Part shown: one piece after another, positions 8,335-16,469 of the stretch | Numbering within the stretch: the stretch's first letter is position 1 | Layout of the letters: the number at the start of each line of letters is the position of its first letter | Assembly: GCA_003482455.1 (NCBI GenBank) | Contig: DMYW01000049.1 | Span: forward strand, 1 to 43,908 | DNA length: 43,908 nucleotides | Reading direction: 5' to 3' | Source: Rheinheimera sp. | GTDB lineage: Bacteria; Pseudomonadota; Gammaproteobacteria; Enterobacterales; Alteromonadaceae | Made by a program: the position numbers and the translations under genes | The notes under the pieces: model-generated | Told to the model about the DNA's origin: nothing | Database searches by the model: none | Seen by the model: the letters and a program-made list of their open reading frames with translations, nothing else

Positions 8335-9099
8335 ATGCAACCATATTGTGATGGATTTTCAGTACTGATCACGCGACCTGCCGGCCGCGCCGATAGTTTA
8401 TTGGCTGGGCTGGAACAGGCGGGGATCACGCATTTTTATCAGCCGCTGATCACCACGCAGCAAGTGCCGATCCGACCACGTGACAAAGAGGCGTTGCAAA
8501 CGGCCGATCTAGTGGTGTTTGTCAGTATTGCTGCCGTAACCAGCCTCGAAAGCCAGTATGACTTGACCTCGTTAACCCAGCCGCTATTTGCTGTCGGGCG
8601 CAGTACCGCCTCGGCGCTGCAACGTGGTGCAGGCCGCGCTGTGCTGGCGCCACAAGATCAGCGCAGCGAAGGCTTGTTGGCCATGCCAGAACTGCAAGAT
8701 GTTGCTGGCAAAACGATCGTGATCATCCGTGGCAATGCTGGGCGCGAGCTGATCAAATCAGGCCTGATTGCCCGTGGCGCCAAGGTGCATTATGTGCAAA
8801 GCTATCGTCGCGTCCCGCTGCCGCTGGATGGTCAACGCTTGTCCGACCAGTGGCGGTCGCAACAAATACAATGTATCGTAGTCACCAGCAATGAAATTCT
8901 AACTTTGTTATTCCAGTGCTTACCGAGTTCAGCGCACCCTTGGCTGACGTCGCGGCAGTGGATCTTGATCAGCCCACGCATGCTTGAGAGCGCCGTGGCA
9001 TTGGGGATCCCAACAAGTCATTTGCATCTGGCAGATAGCGCCAACGATGCGGCTTTGTTGGATGCCATCAGTACGTTAAGAAGGAAATTCCATGAGTGA
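8335..9099 (+). CDS. hemD: Uroporphyrinogen-III synthase
   Basis: Cyclises hydroxymethylbilane with inversion of ring D to give uroporphyrinogen III. At 254 residues it has the usual length and the low sequence conservation typical of HemD. It is recognised by the LITRPAGRADSLLAGLE start, the FVSIAAVTSL segment, a central IVIIRGNAGRELI motif, and IVVTSNEILTLLF in the second half. It starts five bases after hemC and overlaps hemX by eight bases, so the three are one transcription unit. Confidence 0.93.
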   Translation: MQPYCDGFSVLITRPAGRADSLLAGLEQAGITHFYQPLITTQQVPIRPRDKEALQTADLVVFVSIAAVTSLESQYDLTSLTQPLFAVGRSTASALQRGAGRAVLAPQDQRSEGLLAMPELQDVAGKTIVIIRGNAGRELIKSGLIARGAKVHYVQSYRRVPLPLDGQRLSDQWRSQQIQCIVVTSNEILTLLFQCLPSSAHPWLTSRQWILISPRMLESAVALGIPTSHLHLADSANDAALLDAISTLRRKFHE

Positions 9100-10165
9100 G
9101 CAGCTGCCGCTTTCTGAACCTGTGATCCACACCAGCCCAGCCAAACCAAGTAAAGCGGGTCTGGTGCTAGGCGGCCTTGCCTTGTTGATTGCAGTCGCTG
9201 CAGCTGGGGCGACCGGTTGGATTATCTATCGCTTATCGCCGCAGTTAAACTCGATGGCTGAGCAGCAACAAACGCTGACCAATCAACAACAAAGCCAAGT
9301 AAGTTTTTTTCAAAATAAACTCGATGAACTGCAGCAAAGTACACAGCAGCAATTAAGCAGCATCTCCAGTGCGGTCGACGAAAAACTGCTGGCGCAACAA
9401 ACCCAGCAACAAACAGACTTAGCCGCACTGAAACAACAAGTGGAACAGCAATCAGGGAACACCAAAGGCTGGAAGCTGTTAGAAATTGAGTACTTTTTAA
9501 AGCTGGCCGAACAAAAACTGTTTTTAGAGCAGGATGTGCCGGCGGTGCAGCAAATTCTTGAAATGGCGGAGCAACGGTTAAAAGACGCCGATGACCCAAG
9601 CTTGACGCCGGTGCGCGAAGCCATCAACAAAGACAAATTAATGTTAGGCGCACTCAATGCACCGGATTTAAACCAACTGCATTTAACCTTATCCAATTTG
9701 CGCGCTCAAAGTTTGATGTTACCGCTACGCCAGTCAGAAACAGCGATCAGCACCGAAGAAGATGAAGTCAGCGAAGATCCAGCGGATTGGCGTAGTAATT
9801 TGGGGCTGTACTGGCACAAATTCTGGAGCAACTTTGTGCATGTGCGGGCAAGTTTGCCGGAAGATGGTGTCAGTTTGACTGCCGAGCAACAAATCAGCGT
9901 GCGTAACACCTTAACGCAACAACTGCTGCTCGCTGAATTGGCCGCCATGCAACATAACCAAGCCGTCTACGCCGCGGCCATTCAGCAAAGTGCGGACTCG
10001 CTGCAGCGCTATTTCGCCGCGACAGAGCCTGCAGTGCAGCAGATGGCCGACGAATTAGTGGTGTTGTCGGCAATGCAGGTGAGCTTGCCCTTGCTGGCAC
10101 CGCTGCAAAGCCCAGAAAGTTTCCGGGCGTATCGCCAAGGCGTCGTTGCGGAGCCAGCCTTATGA
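9092..10165 (+). CDS. hemX: HemX family membrane protein
   Basis: A 357-residue inner-membrane protein of the gammaproteobacterial HemX family, once annotated as a uroporphyrinogen-III methyltransferase although it lacks that fold. One transmembrane helix (about residues 24-47, LVLGGLALLIAVAAAGATGW) is followed by a long Gln-rich coiled coil (about residues 54-125) and a periplasmic helical domain containing LEIEYFLKLAEQKLFLEQD. The ATG follows AAGGAA and overlaps the hemD 3' end by eight bases; the stop overlaps hemY by four. Its biochemical role is not settled. Confidence 0.92.
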   Translation: MSEQLPLSEPVIHTSPAKPSKAGLVLGGLALLIAVAAAGATGWIIYRLSPQLNSMAEQQQTLTNQQQSQVSFFQNKLDELQQSTQQQLSSISSAVDEKLLAQQTQQQTDLAALKQQVEQQSGNTKGWKLLEIEYFLKLAEQKLFLEQDVPAVQQILEMAEQRLKDADDPSLTPVREAINKDKLMLGALNAPDLNQLHLTLSNLRAQSLMLPLRQSETAISTEEDEVSEDPADWRSNLGLYWHKFWSNFVHVRASLPEDGVSLTAEQQISVRNTLTQQLLLAELAAMQHNQAVYAAAIQQSADSLQRYFAATEPAVQQMADELVVLSAMQVSLPLLAPLQSPESFRAYRQGVVAEPAL

Positions 10166-11277
10166 TCCGTTTGATTGTCGCTATTGCCGTGTTGGGCCTA
10201 GCCATGTGGCTGGGGCCTATTTTGGTCAATCACCCAGGTTACGTGATGATAGTGGTCGGTGGTATCACCATCGAAGCGACGTTGATCAACATGGTGTTGT
10301 TGCTAGCGATGCTGGCGGGCGCTTGGTGGTGCCTGTGGTGGGTGATTAAGCGCTTATTCCATCTCCCGAAAATTTCTTTTAGTTTCTTGCGCTCACGCCA
10401 AGAACGCCGTGCGCGGCAGGCTTTAAAGCAAGGCATGTTGGCGTATGCGCGGCAAGATTACGCCATGGCGTCACAACAATTTGAGATCGCCTATGCCGAC
10501 AGCGACTGGTGGTCGGTCAAACAGACGATGGCAGCCTACAGCGCCTTGATGGCTGGCGATTTGATGAAAGCTAATCAACGGGCTGCGCAGCTGGACCCGG
10601 ACGAGCCAGACAGCTGGTTTGTGGTGGCTGATTTGTTATTGCGCCAGCAAAACGCTCAAGCGGCACTGGCGTATCTGGAACCCAAAGTCAGCCAAGCGGC
10701 AAAAGCGCTGGCCAAAGATGGCAAACTGGGCCGTTTGTATATCGATGCACTGCGGCAAACCGGCCAATGGCAACGGTTGCTAGAACAAGTGCCGCTGGCC
10801 ATCAAACAACAATGGTTCAATAAAGCACATTGGCAACAAGTGCGCTTCCAGCTGTATCCGTTTGCGGTGCGTGGTTTGTTAACGCAAGGCTTGTTCGACG
10901 AAAATGCGGCGTACTGGAGCCAATTGTCGGCAAAAGAGCGTAAATCAGTGGCTGTTAGTTTAGGCCGGGTCTGGGCGCTCGCCGAGCAAGGTCAACCAGA
11001 TCAAGCCGAAAAACAACTGCTGGATGTGCTGGCGCTCAATGATCTGCGCCACGCTTGGGCGGCATTGCGCCATATCCCACTGGGTCGTCATGTGCTGGCG
11101 CTGCGCAAACAATTACAACATTGGTTGCGCGACCATCCCAATCAAGGCCATCTGTATGCCATGTTGGCGTATTGCGCCCAGCAAGAAGGCGAGCTGGAAC
11201 AAGCTCGCATGGCGTGGCAAAAAGCCTTGCAGTATCAGCCTGATTTAGCCCAGCAGCCGCTGCCAGATTTAGCATGA
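10162..11277 (+). CDS. hemY: HemY family tetratricopeptide membrane protein
   Basis: A 371-residue protein with two N-terminal transmembrane helices (about residues 2-22 and 38-62) and a cytoplasmic domain of TPR-like helical pairs. The segment AYARQDYAMASQQFEIAYAD is typical, and a last repeat lies near LAYCAQQEGELEQARMAWQK. This is the proteobacterial HemY_N/TPR family. It is not the Bacillus HemY protoporphyrinogen oxidase, despite the shared name. It probably scaffolds haem synthesis enzymes with HemX; that is an inference from conserved linkage. It overlaps hemX and the glycosylase gene by four bases each. Confidence 0.92.
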   Translation: MIRLIVAIAVLGLAMWLGPILVNHPGYVMIVVGGITIEATLINMVLLLAMLAGAWWCLWWVIKRLFHLPKISFSFLRSRQERRARQALKQGMLAYARQDYAMASQQFEIAYADSDWWSVKQTMAAYSALMAGDLMKANQRAAQLDPDEPDSWFVVADLLLRQQNAQAALAYLEPKVSQAAKALAKDGKLGRLYIDALRQTGQWQRLLEQVPLAIKQQWFNKAHWQQVRFQLYPFAVRGLLTQGLFDENAAYWSQLSAKERKSVAVSLGRVWALAEQGQPDQAEKQLLDVLALNDLRHAWAALRHIPLGRHVLALRKQLQHWLRDHPNQGHLYAMLAYCAQQEGELEQARMAWQKALQYQPDLAQQPLPDLA

Positions 11278-11777
11278 ACGACACGCGTGCCAGCGGCTTT
11301 GCGCCGGTCTGGCGCGCAGATGCTCGTATCTTAATTCTGGGCAGTTTGCCCGGTGTTGCTTCTATCGCTGCGACGCAATATTACGCCCATCCAAGAAATC
11401 AATTCTGGCCTATGCTGCAAGCGCTGTTTGCGATCGACGCGGCGGCGCCTTATGCCGTGCGGCTTGAGCAATTGCAAGCGGCCGGGATAGCCCTGTGGGA
11501 CCTGTTAGAAAGCGCCGAACGGCCAGGCAGCTTGGATAGCGCGATTGTGGCTGACTCAATGCAAATCAATGATTTATCTGCGCTGGTCGCTCGCCTGCCG
11601 CAACTGCACACCCTGGCCCTGAATGGCGCGAAAGCCGCGCAATTACTGCAACGTTATCAAAAAACCACGCCGCTGCCGGCACATCTGCGCATGCTGGCGC
11701 TGCCTAGCACCAGCCCTGCACACGCTGCGCTAAATTTCACGCAAAAGCTGCAGCAGTGGCAGCAGTTGCGGGTGTAA
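11274..11777 (+). CDS. UDG-superfamily DNA glycosylase (hypoxanthine-DNA glycosylase type)
   Basis: A 167-residue protein of the uracil-DNA glycosylase superfamily, probably the family-6 group that removes deaminated purines (hypoxanthine). It shows the GSLPG loop near the N-terminus, the YYAHPRNQFW active-site segment, LALNGAKA, and a C-terminal LPSTSPAHA loop that enters the DNA minor groove in the superfamily. Asn53 of HPRNQFW would be the candidate catalytic residue. Substrate preference is inferred from the family pattern. The ATG overlaps the hemY stop, so it is read with the haem genes, without an evident functional link. Confidence 0.82.
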   Translation: MNDTRASGFAPVWRADARILILGSLPGVASIAATQYYAHPRNQFWPMLQALFAIDAAAPYAVRLEQLQAAGIALWDLLESAERPGSLDSAIVADSMQINDLSALVARLPQLHTLALNGAKAAQLLQRYQKTTPLPAHLRMLALPSTSPAHAALNFTQKLQQWQQLRV

Positions 11778-11812
11778 AGCGTGAGTGCTCTTTGCAGGCT
11801 GTTTGACCTAGG

Positions 11813-11842
11813 ACGCCGCGCTGTCATTAGCTAGCGCGGCGT
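11813..11842. terminator. GC-rich hairpin between convergent genes
   Basis: ACGCCGCGCT (11813-11822) is followed after ten bases by its exact complement AGCGCGGCGT (11833-11842). The hairpin lies between the stop codons of the glycosylase (plus) and the acyltransferase (minus). No T-run is present on either side, so it may slow polymerase or protect 3' ends rather than act as a textbook intrinsic terminator. Confidence 0.45.
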
Positions 11843-11864
11843 GCTTGGTAATATTGATGTGAAC

Positions 11865-13118
11865 TTAAGGTGTGCTGGCGCTTTGTGCTGTGCTTTTTGT
11901 TGAGTTTTGTGTTGCGCTGGGTGGCACCGCAGGCCGCGCCCTGATGCGGATGGATGCAGCCCAGGTCTCCGCTCCGATCAACCAACTCAGCAGCGGAATG
12001 CGTCGCAGCACTTCGTAACCCAGTGCGCAACCCGCCACAGTGCCGACAATCAGCAGCATGGCTTCTACACCGTCAGGCAGTTGCCAGGATTGCAGTTTGA
12101 CGGCCAATACCACAATCAAAGTTTGATGCAGCATGTACCAAGGCAAAATGGCTTTGCTGGCATAACGGCGCCACTGGCCTGTGGCATCAAACGTCGGGCG
12201 CTGCCAATGGGTCGCGGCAAAGCCAAGCGCAGTTGCCAGCCAAGCCCAATGGTTCAGCACGCTACACAGGCTATAAGTCAGTTGTAGCAGCAGATTGCTG
12301 TCATCTAGGTCAGCAAACATATCGTGGTTGTCCAGTACAACCAAGGCGTAACCCAGCAATGCCACTGCCAAGGATGCCCAGCGTAGCTGTGCTAAGCGTT
12401 GCCACCAGTGGCCTTGCAGCACCAGCAGATAACCCGTCAGAAAACTCAGGCCATATTTGGCGTGATTGTACCAATCATCGACTAACGCATTGCTTGGCGG
12501 ATGCGACGCACGCAAGGTCCACAAGGCGGCTATGTGGAGCGATACCAACAACAGCAGCAGGGTCCACAATGGCCATGGTTGCAAGCGCGTCGCCAGCGCT
12601 TGGAGCGGGCGATGCAGCGGCAACACCAGCAAGCTATAAATCCACAAATAAGGCAAAAACCACAGGTGATTCCAGGTCAATAACCCCAGCGGCGTGTGCA
12701 TCTCGGGCAATAACCTGGTGTGTGGATTGAGGTATTCCAGCCAAAATTGCGGGTAACTGGGCACCACCAGCTGCGCCGCCTGCGCTTGGAAATAGACTTG
12801 CGGCGTCACCACCACCAACATGCCAAACAGCAGAGGTACCACTAACCGGCTGGTACGCGCTTGCGCGACACGCCACGCCGATTGGCGAGGGCGCACCATG
12901 GCCAGTGCCATACCGCCAAGCAGAAACAACAAGGACATGCGCCACGGGTTGGTCAGTTTCATCAAGTCTTGCAGCCAGTCATAGGTAGTGGCGTTTTTGA
13001 CGTGCCAGCCCCAATCGGCGACATAAAACATGCCGGTGTGATACAAGATCAAAATGGCAAAGGCGCTGATGCGTAACCAGTCGAGATCGACTCGACGCTG
13101 CTGAATGTTCTGTGTCAT
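11865..13118 (-). CDS. Acyltransferase-3 family membrane protein (OpgC-like)
   Basis: A 417-residue integral membrane protein of the acyltransferase 3 family. It opens with RRVDLDWLRISAFAILILYHTGMF, which contains the family hallmark (D/R)xDxLR followed by a His in the first helix. About ten hydrophobic helices follow, among them LWTLLLLLVSLHIAALW and a late YMLHQTLIVVLAV helix. Relatives such as OpgC succinylate periplasmic glucans; others O-acetylate surface sugars. The substrate here is unknown. The ATG follows AAGGAA on the minus strand. It is divergent from a membrane LytTR regulator about 100 bases away, which may control it. Confidence 0.82.
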   Translation of the reverse strand: MTQNIQQRRVDLDWLRISAFAILILYHTGMFYVADWGWHVKNATTYDWLQDLMKLTNPWRMSLLFLLGGMALAMVRPRQSAWRVAQARTSRLVVPLLFGMLVVVTPQVYFQAQAAQLVVPSYPQFWLEYLNPHTRLLPEMHTPLGLLTWNHLWFLPYLWIYSLLVLPLHRPLQALATRLQPWPLWTLLLLLVSLHIAALWTLRASHPPSNALVDDWYNHAKYGLSFLTGYLLVLQGHWWQRLAQLRWASLAVALLGYALVVLDNHDMFADLDDSNLLLQLTYSLCSVLNHWAWLATALGFAATHWQRPTFDATGQWRRYASKAILPWYMLHQTLIVVLAVKLQSWQLPDGVEAMLLIVGTVAGCALGYEVLRRIPLLSWLIGAETWAASIRIRARPAVPPSATQNSTKSTAQSASTP

Positions 13119-13160
13119 GCTGAATTCCTTGCGGTGGTTGAATGACGCTCATTACAGCGC

Positions 13161-13192
13161 AACCCCAACAAATACAAGGTGTTGGGATGGTT
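13161..13192. promoter_or_regulatory. Inverted repeat in the acyltransferase/LytTR divergent region
   Basis: CCCAACA (13164-13170) and TGTTGGG (13180-13186) form a perfect seven-base inverted repeat with a nine-base spacer. It is extended by AACC and GGTT on the outside with a two-base bulge. The repeat lies between the two divergent start codons and is a candidate operator. LytTR proteins usually bind direct repeats, so the binder is uncertain. Confidence 0.4.
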
Positions 13193-13221
13193 TAGTGGTG
13201 GAATTTAGGGATAACAGGTGG

Positions 13222-14178
13222 ATGGGTGTGACCAATAACAGCCAACAATGGATCAATCGCATTAGCCAACATCCAACCTGGTATGCGTGGTTGGCCTATG
13301 CCATTTTTTTACTGTGCAACAACGGCATCAACGCCAGCGTGGTGTGGAGCGAAGCGACGCGCGACAGCGATAACACTGTGTTGTGGTGGGAGCCTGTGCT
13401 GTGGGAGTACAGCTCAGCCATCGCGACACTGCTGTTGGTGCCGCTGTTATTTGCCAGTTTTGATCGGCAGCCGCTGCGGTTTGGTCAACCGCTGCGACAA
13501 TTGGTGTGGCATGTTACCGCGGCCAGTTTGTTTTGCACGGCGCATGTGGCATTGATGGTGGCGCAGCGCGAATGGGTGTACGGCTGGCTGGGGCAGGACT
13601 ATCAGTTTGGCCCTTTCTGGCGAGAGTTCTGGTACGAATACCGCAAAGACGTGTGGGGTTATGTGAACTTTTTAGTCGCTTATCAACTGGTTGGAGTGCT
13701 GTGGCGGCGAGTGCGCGGCGAAGCCAGTATTCTGGCTGACAGCGACGCTAGCACCAGTTCAGCCACTTCGGCACCAACCGCCGAGCAGTCAGAACCCACT
13801 GTAGTGCCGCCACTGCAACATCTGTTAGTGAAAAAACTCGATAAAGAATTTTTGGTCAAAGTCAGCGCCATTGAGTATTTGGAATCCTGTGGCAACTACG
13901 TGAATTTACACAGCCAAGGGCGGATTTACCCGCTGCGCAGCACTTTAGCGCAGCTGTGCGAGCAGTTAAGTAGCCAAGGGTTTTGTCGAGTACATCGCAG
14001 TTTTGCGGTCAATCATGCCTGCATCGCAGAGCTGAGTTATGAGCCAAGCGGTGACGGCGATATTAAGCTCACCAGTGGTGTGGTGCTGCCGTTGTCGCGC
14101 CGTTACAAAGACGAGTTTCGCGCCGCTTTGCTGCCGCAAAAAACCACATCAAAGAACCACCAACAGGATGCAGAATGA
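13222..14178 (+). CDS. Membrane-bound LytTR DNA-binding regulator
   Basis: A 318-residue regulator with four predicted transmembrane helices (about residues 18-40, 62-80, 92-113 and 145-163), an Ala/Ser/Thr-rich linker, and a C-terminal LytTR domain (about residues 215-310). The domain has the typical FLVKVSAIEYLESCGNYVNL, YPLRSTLAQL and FCRVHRSFAVN segments. There is no receiver domain, so it is not a phosphorelay regulator; a signal would be sensed in the membrane. The frame is open from 13105, but the ATG at 13222 behind AGGTGG begins a sensible protein. A GTG two codons later is an alternative. It is divergent from the acyltransferase and overlaps the next gene by ATGA. Confidence 0.83.
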   Translation: MGVTNNSQQWINRISQHPTWYAWLAYAIFLLCNNGINASVVWSEATRDSDNTVLWWEPVLWEYSSAIATLLLVPLLFASFDRQPLRFGQPLRQLVWHVTAASLFCTAHVALMVAQREWVYGWLGQDYQFGPFWREFWYEYRKDVWGYVNFLVAYQLVGVLWRRVRGEASILADSDASTSSATSAPTAEQSEPTVVPPLQHLLVKKLDKEFLVKVSAIEYLESCGNYVNLHSQGRIYPLRSTLAQLCEQLSSQGFCRVHRSFAVNHACIAELSYEPSGDGDIKLTSGVVLPLSRRYKDEFRAALLPQKTTSKNHQQDAE

Positions 14179-14510
14179 CCATTAGCTGGGATGATTTTCA
14201 ACAAGTCGAATTACGGGTTGGCACTATTGTCGCGGCCGAGCCGTTTCCTGAAGCTCGTAAACCGGCGTGGAAGTTACAGGTCGATTTTGGTGCTGAGCTG
14301 GGTATCAAAAAATCCAGCGCCCAGCTGACGGCACTGTACAGCCCGGACACCTTAGTCGGTCGCCAAGTGATCGCGGTGGTGAACTTTCCGCCCAAACAAA
14401 TTGGCCGCTGGATGTCGGAGTGTCTGGTGACTGGTTTTTACCGCGAGGATGGTGCTGTGGTGCTGGCGGTGCCGGATAGCGCTGTGCCCAATGGCGCCCG
14501 TTTGGCTTGA
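14175..14510 (+). CDS. csaA: CsaA-like tRNA-binding domain protein
   Basis: A 111-residue stand-alone EMAP/Trbp111-type OB-fold protein. It contains VELRVGTIVAAEPFPEARKP, LGIKKSSAQ, GRQVIAVVNFPPKQIG and SECLVTGF, all signature strands of CsaA. Such proteins form dimers that bind tRNA and are described as export-related chaperones in Bacillus; which role applies here is unclear. The ATG overlaps the LytTR stop (ATGA, 14175-14178), so it is translated with the regulator. Confidence 0.9.
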   Translation: MTISWDDFQQVELRVGTIVAAEPFPEARKPAWKLQVDFGAELGIKKSSAQLTALYSPDTLVGRQVIAVVNFPPKQIGRWMSECLVTGFYREDGAVVLAVPDSAVPNGARLA

Positions 14511-14889
14511 TGCCGCGAACTGCTAGTTAAGCCGTTGTTTTGCATGAAATCAGGCTTTTTAGCTACAAATTGCTAATAAAATTTCCTATTTTGCTAGATT
14601 GACGAGCTCGCAGCGGCGGCGCATAGTAAAAGTCCTTTGTTGAATTTTCATGCAGGTCTGCCGATGCTTCAAGCGACACCACGCTTTGCACTACGCACCC
14701 AGGTTGCCAAACCTGTGACCCTGCACGCCTGCTCGACCGACTACCATTTGTCGGAGTGGTTCGACCTATAAGTTTCCCCTGTCTTCCCTGAATTCCGGTT
14801 GCTGGCGGTTTGCGCCTGCCTGCGCTGGTCTATGGCCTTTACGGCTAGCTGTTCGTCCCTAAAAAACCAAAAAAAATAGGAAAGTAAAA
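14511..14889. other. 379-base gene-free stretch before the S51 peptidase gene
   Basis: This AT-rich to mixed region has a weak promoter-like pair, TTGCTA (14570-14575) and TAGATT (14595-14600), with 19-base spacing and an upstream TGC that could make it an extended -10. A 35-codon ORF follows at 14664-14771. A small hairpin, GGCG (14804-14807) with CGCC (14813-14816), lies further on, then an A-rich ribosome-binding region AGGAAAG at 14878-14884. No terminator is seen behind the CsaA-like gene. Confidence 0.4.
14664..14771 (+). CDS. Possible 35-residue small protein or leader peptide
   Basis: An ATG with AGG about seven bases upstream opens a 35-codon frame ending TAA at 14769-14771. The peptide begins MLQATPRFALRTQVAK, contains one Cys near residue 23 and ends in the acidic/aromatic YHLSEWFDL. 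A second start, ATG at 14650, opens a different 22-codon frame that overlaps it. Near its end is the hairpin CCGAC/GTCGG (14737-14754). I do not recognise the peptide. It is listed because it sits between a candidate promoter and the secreted peptidase gene; it may not be expressed. Confidence 0.3.
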   Translation: MLQATPRFALRTQVAKPVTLHACSTDYHLSEWFDL

Positions 14890-16284
14890 ATGAAAGCACG
14901 TCATGTCATGGCGCTGTTGGCTGTTGCCGCTTGTTGGGCAACACCAGTGACAGCAGCCTGTTTGCAACAAGAGACCGAAAGCAACAACACCGAAGCCACC
15001 GCCAACGCTAGTTTATGCTCTGGGCAAGCTGTAACTGGCAGCATCAGTTCGAGCACCGACGTCGATTGGTACAGTTTTGATACCAGCAGCACCGGCGATA
15101 TCAGCATTAGCTTGAGTCACGCCAGCGGTGCCGACTTGGATTTTTATCTGTATCGCAGCACCGGCAGTTATATTTTGTCCGGGCAAAGTCGCAACAATCC
15201 GGAAACTGGAACTTATCGAGCAGCTGCGGCCGGCAAACACTTTATCAAGGTAGTGCGCTACTCAGGCACTGGCAGCTATACGTTGACGACTACGTTTAAC
15301 GGCGCGACGGGCGGTGGCACCACGCCACCTGTCAGCTGCGCTTATGGCGCGCGGCCAAGTGTGCCGGGCGGCTTAAAAACCTATCTGCTAGGCGCCAATA
15401 CTGATGTTTGCCCTACGCTCACCGCTGGGCAGGGGGCGTTATTGCTGATGGGCGGCGGCACGGACGTCGACGCGGCCTTTAGCAATCGGGTGGCACCTCG
15501 CATTCAAAAAGGCAACATCGTAGTGCTGCGCACCACCGGCACAGACGCTTACAACAGTTATTTGCAAGGCTTAACCGGCGCGGCGTCGGTTGAAACCATC
15601 ATCGTCGATACCGTCACCAAGGCCAATTCGGCCTATGTGGAATGGGCGATCAAGTCGGCCGAAGCGGTGTTTTTATCCGGCGGCGACCAGTCGGCCTACT
15701 TAAATACCTGGCAAGGCACTAAGGTGCAAACGGCCATTCAGCACGTCTATGACAAAGGTGGCGTAGTTGGCGGCACCTCGGCTGGCGACCATGTGCTCAG
15801 CCAGCATATCTATGATCCAGACGGCGTGTCAGGTGCGGTCAGTAGCGAAGTGGTGACCGATTATTGCCACAGCACGGTCAACATCAGCAGCAACTTCTTA
15901 AACTTCCCACTGCTGGCCAATACGCTGAACGATACGCACTTTAAACAACGCGACCGCATGGGCCGCTCGGCGGTATTCCAAGCCAAATTGGGTCGTACCG
16001 GGCGGATTATTGCCGTGTCGGAAGCGACCAGTTTATTTGTGACGGCCGATGGCCAAGGCGTGGTGGACGGCGCCAATGAAGTCTACGTGCTGCGCGCCGA
16101 TGCGACCACGCAATACACCCAAACGGCCTGCGGCAAACCTGTGATCATCAAAGATTTGTTGCGCTTTAAGTTATTGCCTGGCGAGAGCTACAACCTCAGC
16201 AGCAATACGACGGTGGTCACACCTATTCGTATCAGCATTGATGGGCGTAACACGTCGTTTTATACGCCAACCAGCCCATATTAA
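14890..16284 (+). CDS. Secreted S51 (cyanophycinase-like) peptidase with PPC domain
   Basis: A 464-residue exported protein. A signal peptide (residues 1-22, ending VTAA) precedes a pre-peptidase C-terminal (PPC) beta domain at about residues 25-140, with the DVDWYSFD, GADLDFYLY and GSYTLTT signatures. After a Gly/Thr/Pro linker the S51 domain begins with ALLLMGGGTDVDAAF. It holds AEAVFLSGGDQSAYL and the nucleophile elbow GGTSAGD, with Ser297 as nucleophile. S51 enzymes cleave Asp-Xaa bonds or cyanophycin. Because this protein is exported and has an N-terminal PPC domain, the substrate is probably an extracellular peptide or polymer. No cyanophycin synthetase gene is in the window. Start supported by AGGAAAG. 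Confidence 0.85.
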   Translation: MKARHVMALLAVAACWATPVTAACLQQETESNNTEATANASLCSGQAVTGSISSSTDVDWYSFDTSSTGDISISLSHASGADLDFYLYRSTGSYILSGQSRNNPETGTYRAAAAGKHFIKVVRYSGTGSYTLTTTFNGATGGGTTPPVSCAYGARPSVPGGLKTYLLGANTDVCPTLTAGQGALLLMGGGTDVDAAFSNRVAPRIQKGNIVVLRTTGTDAYNSYLQGLTGAASVETIIVDTVTKANSAYVEWAIKSAEAVFLSGGDQSAYLNTWQGTKVQTAIQHVYDKGGVVGGTSAGDHVLSQHIYDPDGVSGAVSSEVVTDYCHSTVNISSNFLNFPLLANTLNDTHFKQRDRMGRSAVFQAKLGRTGRIIAVSEATSLFVTADGQGVVDGANEVYVLRADATTQYTQTACGKPVIIKDLLRFKLLPGESYNLSSNTTVVTPIRISIDGRNTSFYTPTSPY

Positions 16285-16313
16285 TTAGGCAAAGTAGCGC
16301 GTTGCAGGGCTGA

Positions 16314-16365
16314 GTTGGCGATGGATTGCCCGAGTCTTGCAGCGCGCAGTTTAGCGATCGCCAAC
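16314..16365 (+). repeat. Long-spaced inverted repeat downstream of the S51 gene
   Basis: GTTGGCGAT (16314-16322) is exactly complementary to ATCGCCAAC (16357-16365), with 34 bases between. It lies about 30 bases after the S51 peptidase stop. It could form a large 3' stem-loop, but there is no T-run after it. Confidence 0.35.
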
Positions 16366-16469
16366 CGGATATGTTAGGCAGGTCGCACACAGTGGTAACC
16401 ATCATTGACAAGCTGTAGAGAATCGTTGAAATTTGTAACCGAATTTTAATTAAGTAGGTTGGAAAGGGA

